A stretch of 64,000 nt of DNA from Fragilariopsis cylindrus CCMP1102 (Eukaryota; Bacillariophyta; Bacillariophyceae; Bacillariales; Bacillariaceae). The DNA lies in the NCBI GenBank assembly GCA_900095095.1, contig FMBT01000318.1, positions 186,001-250,000 of the forward strand, given 5' to 3'. Under the pieces are notes generated by a model. It worked only from the letters and a program-made list of their open reading frames with translations, was not told the DNA's origin and did not search any database. Every line of letters starts with the position of its first letter. Within the stretch, counting starts at the first letter, position 1. The position numbers and the translations under genes are program-made. Positions 22,693 through 34,329 of the stretch are shown piece after piece.

Positions 22693-24922
22693 TCACGATT
22701 CGGATTCAGTTTCAGTTTCAATTTCGTCGTAGACTAGTTTTAGGGCTTTCCACAGCATATCAACAACTTCAAAAATGGTTGGTCGATCTTCGTGTAAATA
22801 TTCATGGCATCTATCAATAACTTCAACAAGCTTAGCTTCTGCAAGACTTCTCTCTTTATATCTTGGATCAATATAGGCCCTCTCACCAGATGCTACAAGT
22901 TCTTGTATTGTCGCATAGTCGTCTATATCATAAAACACCCACAAGCCTGTCAACAAAGTATAGATGTTGTTACCTAACGAGAATACATCAACCTTCTCAT
23001 TAAGATATTCGTTATAATATTCTTCTGGTGATCTCCACTAAGATAAACGAAGACACAAAAATGGGTTAGACAATAGAAAAGAACCTGCTCTGAACTCACA
23101 ACAAATCTGAATACTCACATTACCCATTCCAAAACCTTCCTTATATCCACAATATTTCTGCTCATGTTCATCCCACATCATAAATTCAGCTCTGTGTCTC
23201 CCGAGTGAAGAAGCAGGAATGTAAGTAATGATATTAGGAAAAGAAAAATTGCGCGAAGTCAAAGCTTCATTTACTAAATTTACCTGTTAAAATCGTTCAG
23301 TATCACTCCATTCATGTTAGGATTTAAGAAAAATTGATCCATTTTCTATGAAGCATGCATGCATTTGTTCGTTTGTTGCGAGCGAGTGAGTGAGTGAGTG
23401 GGTTTCTTTCCATACAAATTACGGACGGTTTGACAGGAATCAATCATATTCGTCGCATTGAAAAATTTGGGATTCGTTTCGTTTACGTACAATATCTTGA
23501 TGAACAATAATACCACCTGGATATCCGTGTAGATCTGCTATCGCTTCAGCCATATGAAGCGATATCTGAAGTTTTGTTATACCAGGCAAGTCGTTATAAC
23601 AGTACAAAGGACCCTCTTCGTCGTGATCGTCGTACAAGTATCCGCCCTCCGGCAAGGCAATTTCTTCAATATCTCCATGAGTGAAGTATTCTGCAATGAT
23701 GCCAATACCACAGGTACCATATATATTATAGATTCTATGACTTGATGTCAGTCTTTCAGCAATTAGGGCATCCATTCGTGTAAATTCGTACGAGTCGTAC
23801 TGAAGATCGGTGCTACAGTAGAAAGTAAGAAGGAACCAACATACAATATATCAGTTTCGATAGTCCAAATTCTGTGCAATTCAAATGAGTAATGAAGTGC
23901 TCTACTGTATGGTAACTTCAATTTATAGGCTTACTTACTTACCTAAAGCGAATATCTTTGACAACAATTGTCTCATTCTCCTGCCCAAAATAATGTTTTA
24001 ACCTCATTGCTTCACGATAAGTTCCTCTCCCGATATACGTCGCTTGAGAATCCAACATGGGAGTTTCGTGAAATGAATTGCAGTTCGGAAAGTATAGACG
24101 ATGTTCACTGATTCTTCGACAGGATTTACCATCTGTTTCTATACTCTTAGACTCATCCTCTCCATTCGACTCGTCTTCCAGATTCCGCTCATCCACAGAT
24201 CTGAAAGGGTTCCGCACTACATCGTCATCATACGCGTAGTAGTTATCCTGATCATCATCTCTTGGTACAATGTGGTGGTCTCTGTATTCTGACTGCATCG
24301 ACATTGCATCGTGTCCGATTTTACGTGCCATGTTGCTGTTTTCAAAGAAAACTAAATCTAACCCACCAAAATCCATAGATTCTGCTTCCTCAATTATCGC
24401 GTCGTCTGATTCTGATTCTAATTCTGATCCCTTTTTCTTTTTCTTCTTCTTTAAATCCCTTGAATATTTACCGTAGTTTGATGGAGATATATTTTCAAAT
24501 TCTACATGCAGGGGTCTTATTGTGGGGAAAGATGTTGATGTCTGTTTCTCTTCCTCTCCTTCTCCTTGGTTATAATAATTATGTGAAACAACTGGATTAA
24601 TTTTATCGTTTTCTTGATGGTGCTCTTGAAATACCAAAACTGAAAATACATAGTACGCAAAAATTACGAATGCAACTCCTAAGGCTGCAACAGTCAGGAA
24701 AAATAGCCTATCTCGGTCACGGCGAAGTAAGAATAGACCAGTCTCTCTTTGTTGTATTATGTTGTACGATCCCTGTGCTTGTCGTCGACGTCGTCGTTCA
24801 GCCTCCTCTGGGTACGTGCAGTTACGATCCACTGTAGCTTCTTTATTGTGATGAGGTGTATCATCGCTTTTTCTATTTGTAGCGGTTACCCTTCTCGTAA
24901 GTCTTTGATCTTGATGATTCAT
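22693..24922 (-). CDS. Single-pass transmembrane protein kinase, diatom type, altered active-site motifs
   Basis: Five exons fit together in frame: 24922-23943, 23812-23491, 23345-23284, 23197-23119 and 23037-22693, giving 595 residues; every intron is GT-AG. I start at the ATG at 24922, as upstream codons lack a Met. Residues about 1-70 are basic, 73-97 (FFLTVAALGVAFVIFAYYVF) form a membrane segment, and an acidic Ser-rich linker with a poly-Lys stretch leads to the kinase fold. Kinase motifs: YIGRGTYREAMRL (loop), ETIVVKDIRF (the Lys), IVHQDIKMDQFFL (catalytic loop), VILNDFNR (metal site) and WRSPEEYY with VDVFSLGNNIY. HRD is HQD, the usual Asn after it is Gln, and DFG is DFN. The Lys and both Asp remain, so activity is possible but unproven. 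Ends in a Glu/Ser-rich tail. Confidence 0.85.
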
Positions 24923-26619
24923 CGGGTTTTCTATAAAAGTTACTAATAGGGTCGGCCCATCGTTGATGTCAACATTGTCATTGTATTGCACAGTATTCAG
25001 GTAAAAGGGCCTATCATATCGGAGGCAGTTTCAAAGAAGAGTAAAAAAAGCATCTACGTACCAAAGAGAAAAAAAAATCAAACGAAAAAATCATAAAAAA
25101 TCACGTCCCCCAGCCCGCTTTACCCCCCCCCCTCCAAGGGTAGTAATTTGTTTTACTGCCCCCCTGTACACCCCCGTAAAAAGAATTCAAGCATAAGTAC
25201 GAGGAGTATTCGATTTTATTTAATGCGCGACTAAACAATTCAAATTAAAGTATTTACTTACAAGGAAACAAAAAGAATGCATACAGGAACGGCAAGAACA
25301 AAGAGAACAACATACTGTAATATCAATTTAAAATTACAGTATTTGCACGACTAGGAAACAAAAAGAATGCATACAGGAACAAAGAGAACAAAGAGAACAA
25401 CATAATATCAATATAAAATATATTTTATGGTACTGTACTCTACGTTTTTTTGGTTCTATTCTTCTGGTCCTTCAGCATTTCAGCCCTACCTGCAATGACA
25501 TCTAATAGGTGGTGCAAATAGAATTTGTAGCTAGTGTGCAACTCATTTTCCCATTACCAAACATTGGCTGCAGCAACGATGAGGTCCAATCACTGGTGGG
25601 CAAAGCAATGTCGGTAATATCTATAATAACAATAATATTATATCCTACTTACAGACTATATTTAGGGAGTTAAGCTTATGCATCTGTAGGAAAATTTCTT
25701 AAAGGTCACGCGTCTTTTAGGTACTTTTTCATAACTGTAAAACAGTAATATAAAAAGGGCTTCATTCACAGGATTGTGTATGTAATAATAGTAGAAAATA
25801 TTATGTTGGAGATGAAGCCGAAGCTAAGGGAAAGAATGTATCGAGGCTAGGGGAGGGAAACATATAGAGAATGTTTATCAACAACAAATTGGAAGAAGAC
25901 TATGTACTATGTACGTAGTATTTGTTGGTAATAGTGAAGTAAAATATTAGTTTACTCTGCTATTTTGCACAATGAAAGAATAATTCTAAAATACATAAAT
26001 GCTGTATACATACCTGCCGTACGTACAACTTGTATGTTGTAATCAACAATTTGTTGCCACGTGGGCGTGAGAATCCAATCGTCCTCATGTTTTATTTAAG
26101 AAGGAAAAGATAATAACAAACAATCCGTGCGTCAGAATTTGTGTTCTCCCTATTCTGTGTACGTCGTGGAACCACAGATATTTTAATAATTTACCTCAGT
26201 ACTTAATGGTTGATCAACGAGTAATTGAATTCGGGAATCATGTGTCGTGGCACAAACTTCACTCTACGATCAACGTAAAATGTCGATCGGTTGTGTTTTA
26301 ATTTTGTGTACTGTGAAATGAATATCAACTGATACAACATCGACGCGCAGTGAACAGTTCAAACAGTCGATGTTGAACCGCACAGTACACACTGATAGTG
26401 CAAGAAGAAGTACTTGACTAAATACGCCTCTTTTAAGACCTCATACGCCACATATATATGAGAATTTGTCGATCAATTAAAATAAATAAAAAGAACTGTC
26501 ACCAATCTTCGCTTGCTACTTACTTAATCCTATTCCTTCTTGTACATTCTTTCATCACAACAATTGATTGCTACCGATAAAAGAATAAAAGGTATCGAGA
26601 TTGAATAACTCATAAAACA
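24923..26619. other. 1.7-kb divergent intergenic region
   Basis: Contains a C-rich tract near 25109-25180 (G-rich on the minus strand) and a duplicated 90-bp unit, both listed elsewhere. The right part is the presumed HSF promoter with a long 5' leader. No gene recognised. Confidence 0.5.
25264..25420. repeat. Direct repeat, about 90-bp period, two copies
   Basis: The segment starting GGAAACAAAAAGAATGCATA at 25264 recurs at 25354 with the same following ACAGGAAC and AAGAGAACAACAT blocks. Copies differ by a few substitutions and small indels. Not coding. Confidence 0.85.
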
Positions 26620-28173
26620 ATGGATCAGTCGAATATAAAGGGAAGTAACAACAACAACAACAACAACAATAATCCAAATATGAATATGGTAGCTACTGCG
26701 CCAGTTAAATTAGAGGCATCGCAACATCAAGCGGGAATGAACGAAACAGCAATGCCTGTTTCATTCCAGTCCGATGGAAATATTAACGTCCAGTCCATCC
26801 TATCTCAAGCCATGCCAAATCATTTGGCTAGTCGTCCCATTCATACTCACTCATCGATTCAACCTGCAGCGATATCGTCAATACCATCGACGCCAGCTTC
26901 AGCATCATCCGCTGGAGTAGCAACGGGACCGAACCAACCCCATCATCCTGTTGCTGAATTCCTTTACCAACTCACGAAAATGCTAACAGATGATAACAAC
27001 GAGATCATTGAATGGGTTGAAGGGCGAATCAAGGTTCATTTTCCAGAACGTCTAGAAAGTGAAGTCCTACACAAGTATTTTCGTCATTCCAAATTCGCCT
27101 CCTTCCAGCGACAGTTGAACTATTTCGGTTTTAGAAAAATTGCCGGTAAGGGAAAGATGTCTCCATGTTCCTACGTGAATGAATCTGCAACCGCAGATAT
27201 TCGTAGTCTTTTACTCATTAAACGAAAAACAAATGGATCTGCTGCACGGAAGGCAATGGCCCAAAGAGCTTTGAATCTCGGTGGTGGAATGAATCAAGCC
27301 CTTGGTCTTGGTATGCCTGGCCTAACAGGTGCTCAAGGTTTCGGAAACTTTGGCGGACCTGTTGGTTTCGCGACCGTCGGTCAACAGCTTCAATTACAAA
27401 AGCAACTTGGTATGGGATTGATTGATAACAATAGCAACAATGTGTTGTCACAACTACTGATGCAAAATCAACAACGTCAGTCTCTAGAAGACTTTCAGCA
27501 ACTAGGCCAACTAAAATCTACCGTACCGTCCATCGAACAATTACAGGCTCAGATCGCATCTCTAACGCAGCAGCAAAATCAAGGGGGTACAAATGCCTTC
27601 AATGCTGCGCACGCTCTGAATCTTGCTTCTGGAGGGGTAGCCACCACCAATGCTGCTCTGGGTCTATCTCAACTCCACCATCAATCTATAGAAAACCCAG
27701 CTACTGCTGCCTTGAACGCATCAAATACAGGCCCATCTACTATGTCTACCATGCCCGCTACTGCAGCAATGAATAACAGCGCCTCTGCTGGGCAGACAAA
27801 TAATCTTTTTGAATCTGCCACCAATCTCAAGGCCTTGATCGGCAATGATACGGTCGGTAGTCACAATCATAATGAATCACAAAGATCATTCGGTACTGCC
27901 AACGCTTTGAATAACTTGATCCCTAATGGCGCATCTATGGGAAATCTCCTCGCAAGCTCCAACAGACTATCATCTTTACTAAGTTTGAATAGTTTCCTGT
28001 CCAGAGAACCTTCCCTTGCTGACTTAGCAATGATACCTAATGGCGCTGCTCAGTTTGCTGCTTTTCATCAGCATCAGGCGGCTGCGGCGAATCCACAACA
28101 TTCCATGCAGATGCAAATGCAAATGCCCAGCGACAACCACCAGAATACAAATAACAATCACACATCTTCATAA
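26620..28173 (+). CDS. Heat-shock-factor family transcription factor
   Basis: Single exon, 517 residues. The HSF DNA-binding domain is near residues 108-205: [20 protein letters not shown], then [20 protein letters not shown] (recognition helix) and [17 protein letters not shown]. Flanks are Asn/Gln/Ala-rich and probably disordered; a poly-Asn run occurs near the N-terminus. Near the C-terminus is [12 protein letters not shown], also present in the convergent HSF gene ([11 protein letters not shown]), so it may be a shared activation motif. The 20-residue linker after the domain is basic ([16 protein letters not shown]), possibly a nuclear signal. Large HSF families are known in diatoms. Target genes cannot be inferred here. 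Confidence 0.93.
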   Translation: MDQSNIKGSNNNNNNNNNPNMNMVATAPVKLEASQHQAGMNETAMPVSFQSDGNINVQSILSQAMPNHLASRPIHTHSSIQPAAISSIPSTPASASSAGVATGPNQPHHPVAEFLYQLTKMLTDDNNEIIEWVEGRIKVHFPERLESEVLHKYFRHSKFASFQRQLNYFGFRKIAGKGKMSPCSYVNESATADIRSLLLIKRKTNGSAARKAMAQRALNLGGGMNQALGLGMPGLTGAQGFGNFGGPVGFATVGQQLQLQKQLGMGLIDNNSNNVLSQLLMQNQQRQSLEDFQQLGQLKSTVPSIEQLQAQIASLTQQQNQGGTNAFNAAHALNLASGGVATTNAALGLSQLHHQSIENPATAALNASNTGPSTMSTMPATAAMNNSASAGQTNNLFESATNLKALIGNDTVGSHNHNESQRSFGTANALNNLIPNGASMGNLLASSNRLSSLLSLNSFLSREPSLADLAMIPNGAAQFAAFHQHQAAAANPQHSMQMQMQMPSDNHQNTNNNHTSS

Positions 28174-29861
28174 AGCTTCTCTTCTCTCGGTGTTATTTAT
28201 TTTGTGAAAAAAGGAATGTATATGTTTGAATATATATATAGCATAATATATTTGTTCTGAAAATTTGGTAGAATGGGGAGATAATATGGCAGGGAGCAAT
28301 GTAGATAACAAAACAAAAAATAAAGCACCTTTCCACATAGCTAAAGGCTAATGAGATGAACATATAAAATTTAAAAAAGCTGATGCAGGTGCTAGGTGCT
28401 AAGATATTGAATTAATTATATAAAAATAGGTTTAAAATATATATGATTAATTGTTTAATTTCCTATACAGTGTTAGAATAAGTAGTAGTACGACTATTTA
28501 CTGCTAGGTCCTACTTAGTAGTTGTTATTGCTATACTTGATTATTTTTCATATTAGCATTGCTTGGTTCATAATTTTTTCCAAACATAATTTTGCAATTC
28601 ATGCGATGATCTTGTGTTTCTGTTCGAAGGAAATTTTGGTTTGAGACGTGATAACCAGAAGAAGGTTTCTTTGAGAACAAACGAATGATTCGTTGGTTGT
28701 GGTTGCGTTCTAACTTCAAGCAGATCCCTTCTTTCTGACTCATCCACTTATTTTGTACATTCTACATTCTTCTCCTGGATGGATAGGAGACCGTACTAAA
28801 ACAATTTCAAACGTGGTTTTAGCTATCATAGAATCTGCGCGGCCAACAGGTTGCTCGCGCGGTTTTTTAAACTAGAAAAACAGGTTAGATTATTTTTTCT
28901 GTAATAATTTATTTATTTTAGATGAATTAACGTTACAAATAGAGTATCATAGTAAAAAAGACAAAAAATAAAATCCAAACGTTGTTGATGTTTAACTACT
29001 CTTATTATTTGTGATGTTTCAAATTTACAATAGAAACCCCCTATTTGAATAAAATTAGTATTCCATTTGACTTATTGAAGTTCGTCAACTAATTTATGTG
29101 TACTGCGTAATACTTAATGCTTGTTGCTAGTACCCACATGATTCATTACAAAATTCTTTTTAAAACAAAAAGAGAACAAATAATGCAATTCAATATCAAC
29201 TACAGTGCATTATTCGTGATACTTCTGATCTTAGTAAAATCATACTCACAAAGGTAAAAGATATTATTATCTTTAAGCTCATTTGCAGGACATATATTAG
29301 AAGATCAGACTTGCACTCATACGAGCTTTCGGAATATAATTGTAATGATACAAAAATAGTAACGATCTGAATCAATCTAACAACGATAATAAAATTGGTT
29401 GACTGATCTATTTATTATTTGTATTGAACCTTCCATATGAAATAATCCACACGAAGTGATTTCGTTTCAATGAGCGTTATTACTAAATAAATTCGCATTA
29501 TAACGATCATCAGAAAGAGTATCCTGATGCGTAGTGCTCTTCAATCCAACACAGTGATGATGTGAATAAGATATAAACATGGATCTCGCTTCTTTTTCTC
29601 GTTCGATGGGATGTAATATTTTCGAATCTTTGCGTGCAATACATAGAATAACTTGGATAAAGATAATACAGAATATTTTATTGATTGATTCCTGGCAAAA
29701 AGCGGTTTTGCGTAGGAAGCTCAATCTAATTTTTCTTCTTTTTCAGTGATCAACCTCCAAAAGAGAATAAATCGAGACGTTTGAATGAAAGATATCTAAT
29801 TTTGACTTCCCGAATACGACGCAACGTATGTGAATCAATGGAGGGGAGCTGAACAAGAAAA
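28174..29861. other. Intergenic region between convergent HSF genes
   Basis: 1.7 kb of AT-rich DNA between the 3' ends of two HSF genes. Short unlikely frames only. A GCGCGG motif occurs twice near 28838 and 28857. No gene or RNA seen. Confidence 0.5.
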
Positions 29862-31944
29862 TCATATGGGGTCGTCATTGGAGAAAAAATCGGCGTCGAA
29901 TGGAAAATCCACGAAGGAAAATCCAGTGGACGATGTGATATTATCTTCGTTTGTTATTTCTTCGTCCCCAATAATGCCAGGAATCATTGCCAAGTCGACA
30001 AGCGAATCGTCTCTATGAAGGGATCCGGGAACATACCCTACCTCTACTTCATGATTCGGTATTGCCAGTGCCGAATTTGCTGCTGCAGGGTTTCCTTCGA
30101 TTTCATTGGTGCTGTCAGTTGCACCCTGTAAAGATTCGTTAAAATTTTGAGTAAGAGCATTAAGACTTGCCTGGACCGGTGTAGGTGCGACCGGTCGTGT
30201 TGACACCTGTGCATTATTACTACTACTAGCAGCAACAGCAGCTGCTGCAGCAAGAACATTCGACGATGAGTTAGTATTCTTCAATATGTTATTTTGATGG
30301 AGTTGATGTGGAACAAACCCGTGGCGGACACCTTTCCCAACTGCCACACGCGCAATTGCTTTTTGTGATTGTTGCAAAGTATTATTGATGCTATTGGTGT
30401 TAACATTGTTGTTGTTCGATGTCGTGATGGCATTGTCACTCGAAGAACGATATAGGATCCCAGCCAATACCGGATTTACACCATCATTGGTGGCGCCGAT
30501 AGTATTACTGCATCTACCAATATTCCGACCGGTGGCAGGCTTCCCCTGTTTTCCGCTTCGATCTCTTTTCTTCCCACCCTTCTTGGCTGTGGGTTCGTTC
30601 CCTTGTTTTCTCTGTGAAAAATTATTTTAAAGTCGATACGGTATTGCGGTAGAAAGATATTATATTAGAATAGAAGAGTAAGAGAGTCGCTCAATCAAAT
30701 AGAAGCACAGGTAAAAGCATTGGCTGGTAGTGTACCATATGACTGATACGATACGAAAGGACATGAATACGATATGATGATAGATACGCGAATACATAGA
30801 ACATAATACACAGTAGTACCTACCTTGATAAGTAGTAGACTTCCAAGTTCATCAGTAGTAGCATCATTAACGTATGAGCATGGTGCCATCTTCCCCTTCC
30901 CAGCTAACTTGCGAAAGCCAAAGTAATTCAACTGTCTCTGGAACGAAGCGAACTTGGAATGTCTAAAATATCTATTGAGAACAAGCGTTTCTAACTTATG
31001 CGGGCTGTGTACTTCTATCTTGGCTATAGTAGAAAAAGGAGAGTGAGGGAGTGAGTGGTTAGGTGATAGTGATGATGATTGGTCAGAAAAGAATACTCAA
31101 GCAAGCCAAAGGTTTTGAGAAACATGTTCATTCTAGCAAACCAAAACGATCTAGGACAGAATTGAAAAATAAAAACAGGAAGAGTAACGGCAGGACAATC
31201 AACGGTTCAAAACGCCTAAGCTACCCTGACTTTATCTGGCGTGACTACCTTTGACACCTATCTGTTTTTATTTCACTTTTGACACTTACAGTTCGACCAT
31301 TCAATAATATCCCGATTATTGTCAGTTAGCATCTTCGTGAGTTGGTACAAAAATTCTGGTACTGTATTAGCATTGGCAGTGTTACTATTCGTTACAGCCG
31401 ATGCCATTACGACACCACCGGTGGAGGGTGGTATTATTTGCATTGAACCTGTTGCTATTATTCCAGACGATTGTACTGGTATGACTGCCAATGATGCAAT
31501 GGATGATGTAACAGCCAATGGATGTTGTTGCAATTCCTGACTATGATGTTGTTGATGCTGCTGCTGTTGTTGTTGTTGCTGTTGTTGCTCCATGATATCA
31601 CCTCCCGCGCTAGCTGCTGTTGTTGATGTTGTGACTAATGTGTTACTGCTAGTTCTGGATTCCATCAAAGAAGGCAATAATGGTGATGGTACTATAGATT
31701 GCTGATTATTTATATTTGTATATGCATGTGTATTCGGAAAATTAAAATCAAGACCTTGGCCTATATCATTCAGATCTTCGTAACCGGTAGTTTCGAGTGA
31801 GGATAACGATGATACCGTTCGTGGTCCACGAACTATTGTTGTTGATGATGATGTACTTTCCTGTTGTTGCTGCTGCTGCTGCTGCTGCTGTTGTCCCTGA
31901 CTCTGTCTCACATCTACATCATTATTATTAGGGGATACCATCAT
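29862..31944 (-). CDS. Second heat-shock-factor family transcription factor
   Basis: Three exons fit in frame: 31944-31290, 31023-30824 and 30611-29862 (534 residues), with introns of 266 and 212 bp. The first ends inside the DNA-binding domain after DIIEWSN (donor GTAAGT), a position with no intron in the neighbouring HSF. The domain reads [20 protein letters not shown], then [38 protein letters not shown] and [16 protein letters not shown] basic stretch rich in Lys/Gly/Arg follows at the start of exon 3. The N-terminal part has two poly-Gln tracts. Close to the C-terminus [11 protein letters not shown] matches a motif of the paralogue. The two genes face each other tail to tail, 1.7 kb apart, suggesting a local inverted duplication that has diverged. 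Confidence 0.88.
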
Positions 31945-34329
31945 GTTCCTATTTGATTACACTACAAGTCTACAACTTAGCTGAATAGTTTTCTTATTGT
32001 CAATGATTAAAGTTACGTTACGAATGATGACAATTAAAATATATGCACCAATGAAAAGGAAGTGTTCAGCCTAAGAGTCACAGTGATCTAATACAATTCT
32101 AGTACACGAACCAAAGATTTGTTTCTGCGTCAATATGCCGATCTTTATAGTGCTATGGTCTGCTAAGGAGGGACCGGGCATTGGTTATATCGACTCAGTC
32201 GTCTTAAACTAGACACACAACCTCCCGTGTTAATAACTACTAACAATTCATTTATATTTCTTATTTTTTGTGATGGGTGTCTGAATTCTCGTTACTCACT
32301 CAGCAACAACACGACACAAGCAAGGACACGACAGTATAATGAGTAGTATGTGTGAGTCAGTGAGTCTATGAACGCGCAATAAAGTAGGCTAAAAATAGAA
32401 AAAAAGCGAATTATTCAGCTAGTCGGCGGTATGATGATGTATAACTTCATGACGTGTCCAGTGCGTGCAATCAATGCGCATGGGTGGTGTTCTTCTTTAG
32501 TCACAAGTTTTGGAAGTTCTCGCCTGCACTCTACGCTAGATAGCTAGTGTAAGACGTTATATTTAAAATTTTGATGTTGTACTGTACTGCATTCCATTAT
32601 CTAGCTACGTTTCTTGATTTCATCAGTGTTGCTAGTAGTAGTAGTAGTAGTATAGTATTTGTATCGCAATTATATCTGTGTGTACATTTTCTTTTGTTTT
32701 GCTACTATAGGTGACTCCAACTCCTGCATATTTCCCCTTTCATCTGTCCAAAATGAGTGTCCAGCCAGCAGCCATCATAACAATAACACCATGTGCTACT
32801 ATACACAACCATTTGTTGTTGCTATTTTTCCACATGCTATCAATGGAGCCTTCATCAACTTAACTACATTTGTAGTGCATCTTTTGTTGCCTGTTGGGGT
32901 AGTTGATCAGAACGGTAATTCTCCTGCCACAGTATTAACATTTTTGATAAGAGAAATTGAACTGAAAAATCTCACTCATCCTACTTTTAACATGGGATTG
33001 CCAACGCATTGCAACCAAAAATTCAGAACTCAGGGGGTTAACAACATGTACAGTACTGCACCAAGCTATACAATTCTTTAATTCATACTTCTGTCTAAAC
33101 AAACAAAACAAAAAGCACATTGGGGAACAAGCTAGAAGCTCAGCTACAAATTATCATCTGATCTCCTGTTACTTTCCTTCTAGTCCAGTGGTGAAAATAC
33201 CACCGAGTTGTCATGAAGGTCCTGGGTTGGATCTTATGTAGAGTCGAAGCTCAATTTATTTAGTTAGTAGACGCATTCATCATCTCTATTTGGATCTTCA
33301 AAGATTTTCATTTTTTTAGGTCTATTCATCTACTAATTAACCCGTGTTTTTACACGCGAAAAATACCTACAAAACCCTTATAACCGGAATCCTGATAATA
33401 ATACATCACTTAATTGATAATAAATTGAGGATATTTTGCGTGCATGCAATATTTTACTTGTTGCTGGTTTTATCATTATAAAATTGTTGTTCTTTTCTTT
33501 CCAACTGAAAACCGGATTCTTTGTTGGAATGATGTTCTGAATGGTTGTGCTGTTGTGTGGCATGTTGTTCTCTTTGGTCAGGTCATTGCATTGCATCATC
33601 GCATCTTCACAGCACATCACCTCAATGAAATGATGATATATGTTACTCCTATAAAATTATGTTTGGCATAAAATAACTATGGTACTCCTAGATCTGTTAT
33701 AATTACTAAGCTTTGGGATTTTCCACCAGTGGTAGTATTAATATTATATCCCTGGTAGGATGCAGGATGGTATGTCGTCATCTCATTGAATCCTCCCCCT
33801 TTTAATCTCCATCCTACCTATAGTTGACGCAATGCAAGTGCTGCGTTTTTAGGGTGTATTGAATGAACCCTTTTCTAAACCAAAGTAGCCCTGTGAAAAA
33901 GGAATGTTGATGTAACTACAGTGTAGCTCAAAAGACCTCTCTATGAGAGTTGCGAATACATCCCCGCATTTCTGAAGATCTGTGCCTATTGTACTGATTT
34001 AGCTTTATTCTAGTAAAACAGCTCAGATTTTTCAAGCTTTTATGAGCCTCGAGCCTGGTACTCTCACCTTAAAGTTCGATTTCACCCTTGCTTATTTGCT
34101 CGGCATTAATTCTGATTTATTACGACTTCGCCGACGTTCGTTACCGACGTACGATTTAATGTTACTTCCTCTATCTTATTGACATCGACTCAAGAAATAA
34201 AACAGAAAAAGCCAAAGCGCTTATTGATCATACAATATCGCAGACTACTTAAGATTGTTGGGTAACCAAATTATAGCTCAGATTCTATCTCGACAGGCTA
34301 CGTCTTGATCCTTTTCAAATTGTATCCGA
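31945..34329. other. 2.4-kb intergenic region
   Basis: Holds the HSF promoter, a short TAG repeat near 32634-32654, a tRNA-like box pair near 33181-33235 and the promoter of the ligase gene. An open frame at 32659-33081 (140 codons) has no recognised domain and I do not call it. Confidence 0.45.
33181..33240 (+). other. tRNA-like A/B box pair, possible SINE head
   Basis: TAGTCCAGTGG (33181-33191) closely fits the polymerase III A box, and GGTTGGATCTT (33225-33235) is a weak B box at suitable spacing. No full cloverleaf is evident. A tRNA-derived SINE or a chance match. Confidence 0.2.

Noticed and set aside
32659-33081. 140-codon open frame between the HSF and ligase genes
   Set aside because: No recognisable domain, unusual composition and no sign of partner exons; could be chance.
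34060-34090. GTTCGATTTC resembling a tRNA T-loop
   Set aside because: No matching A box or acceptor stem at the right distance.
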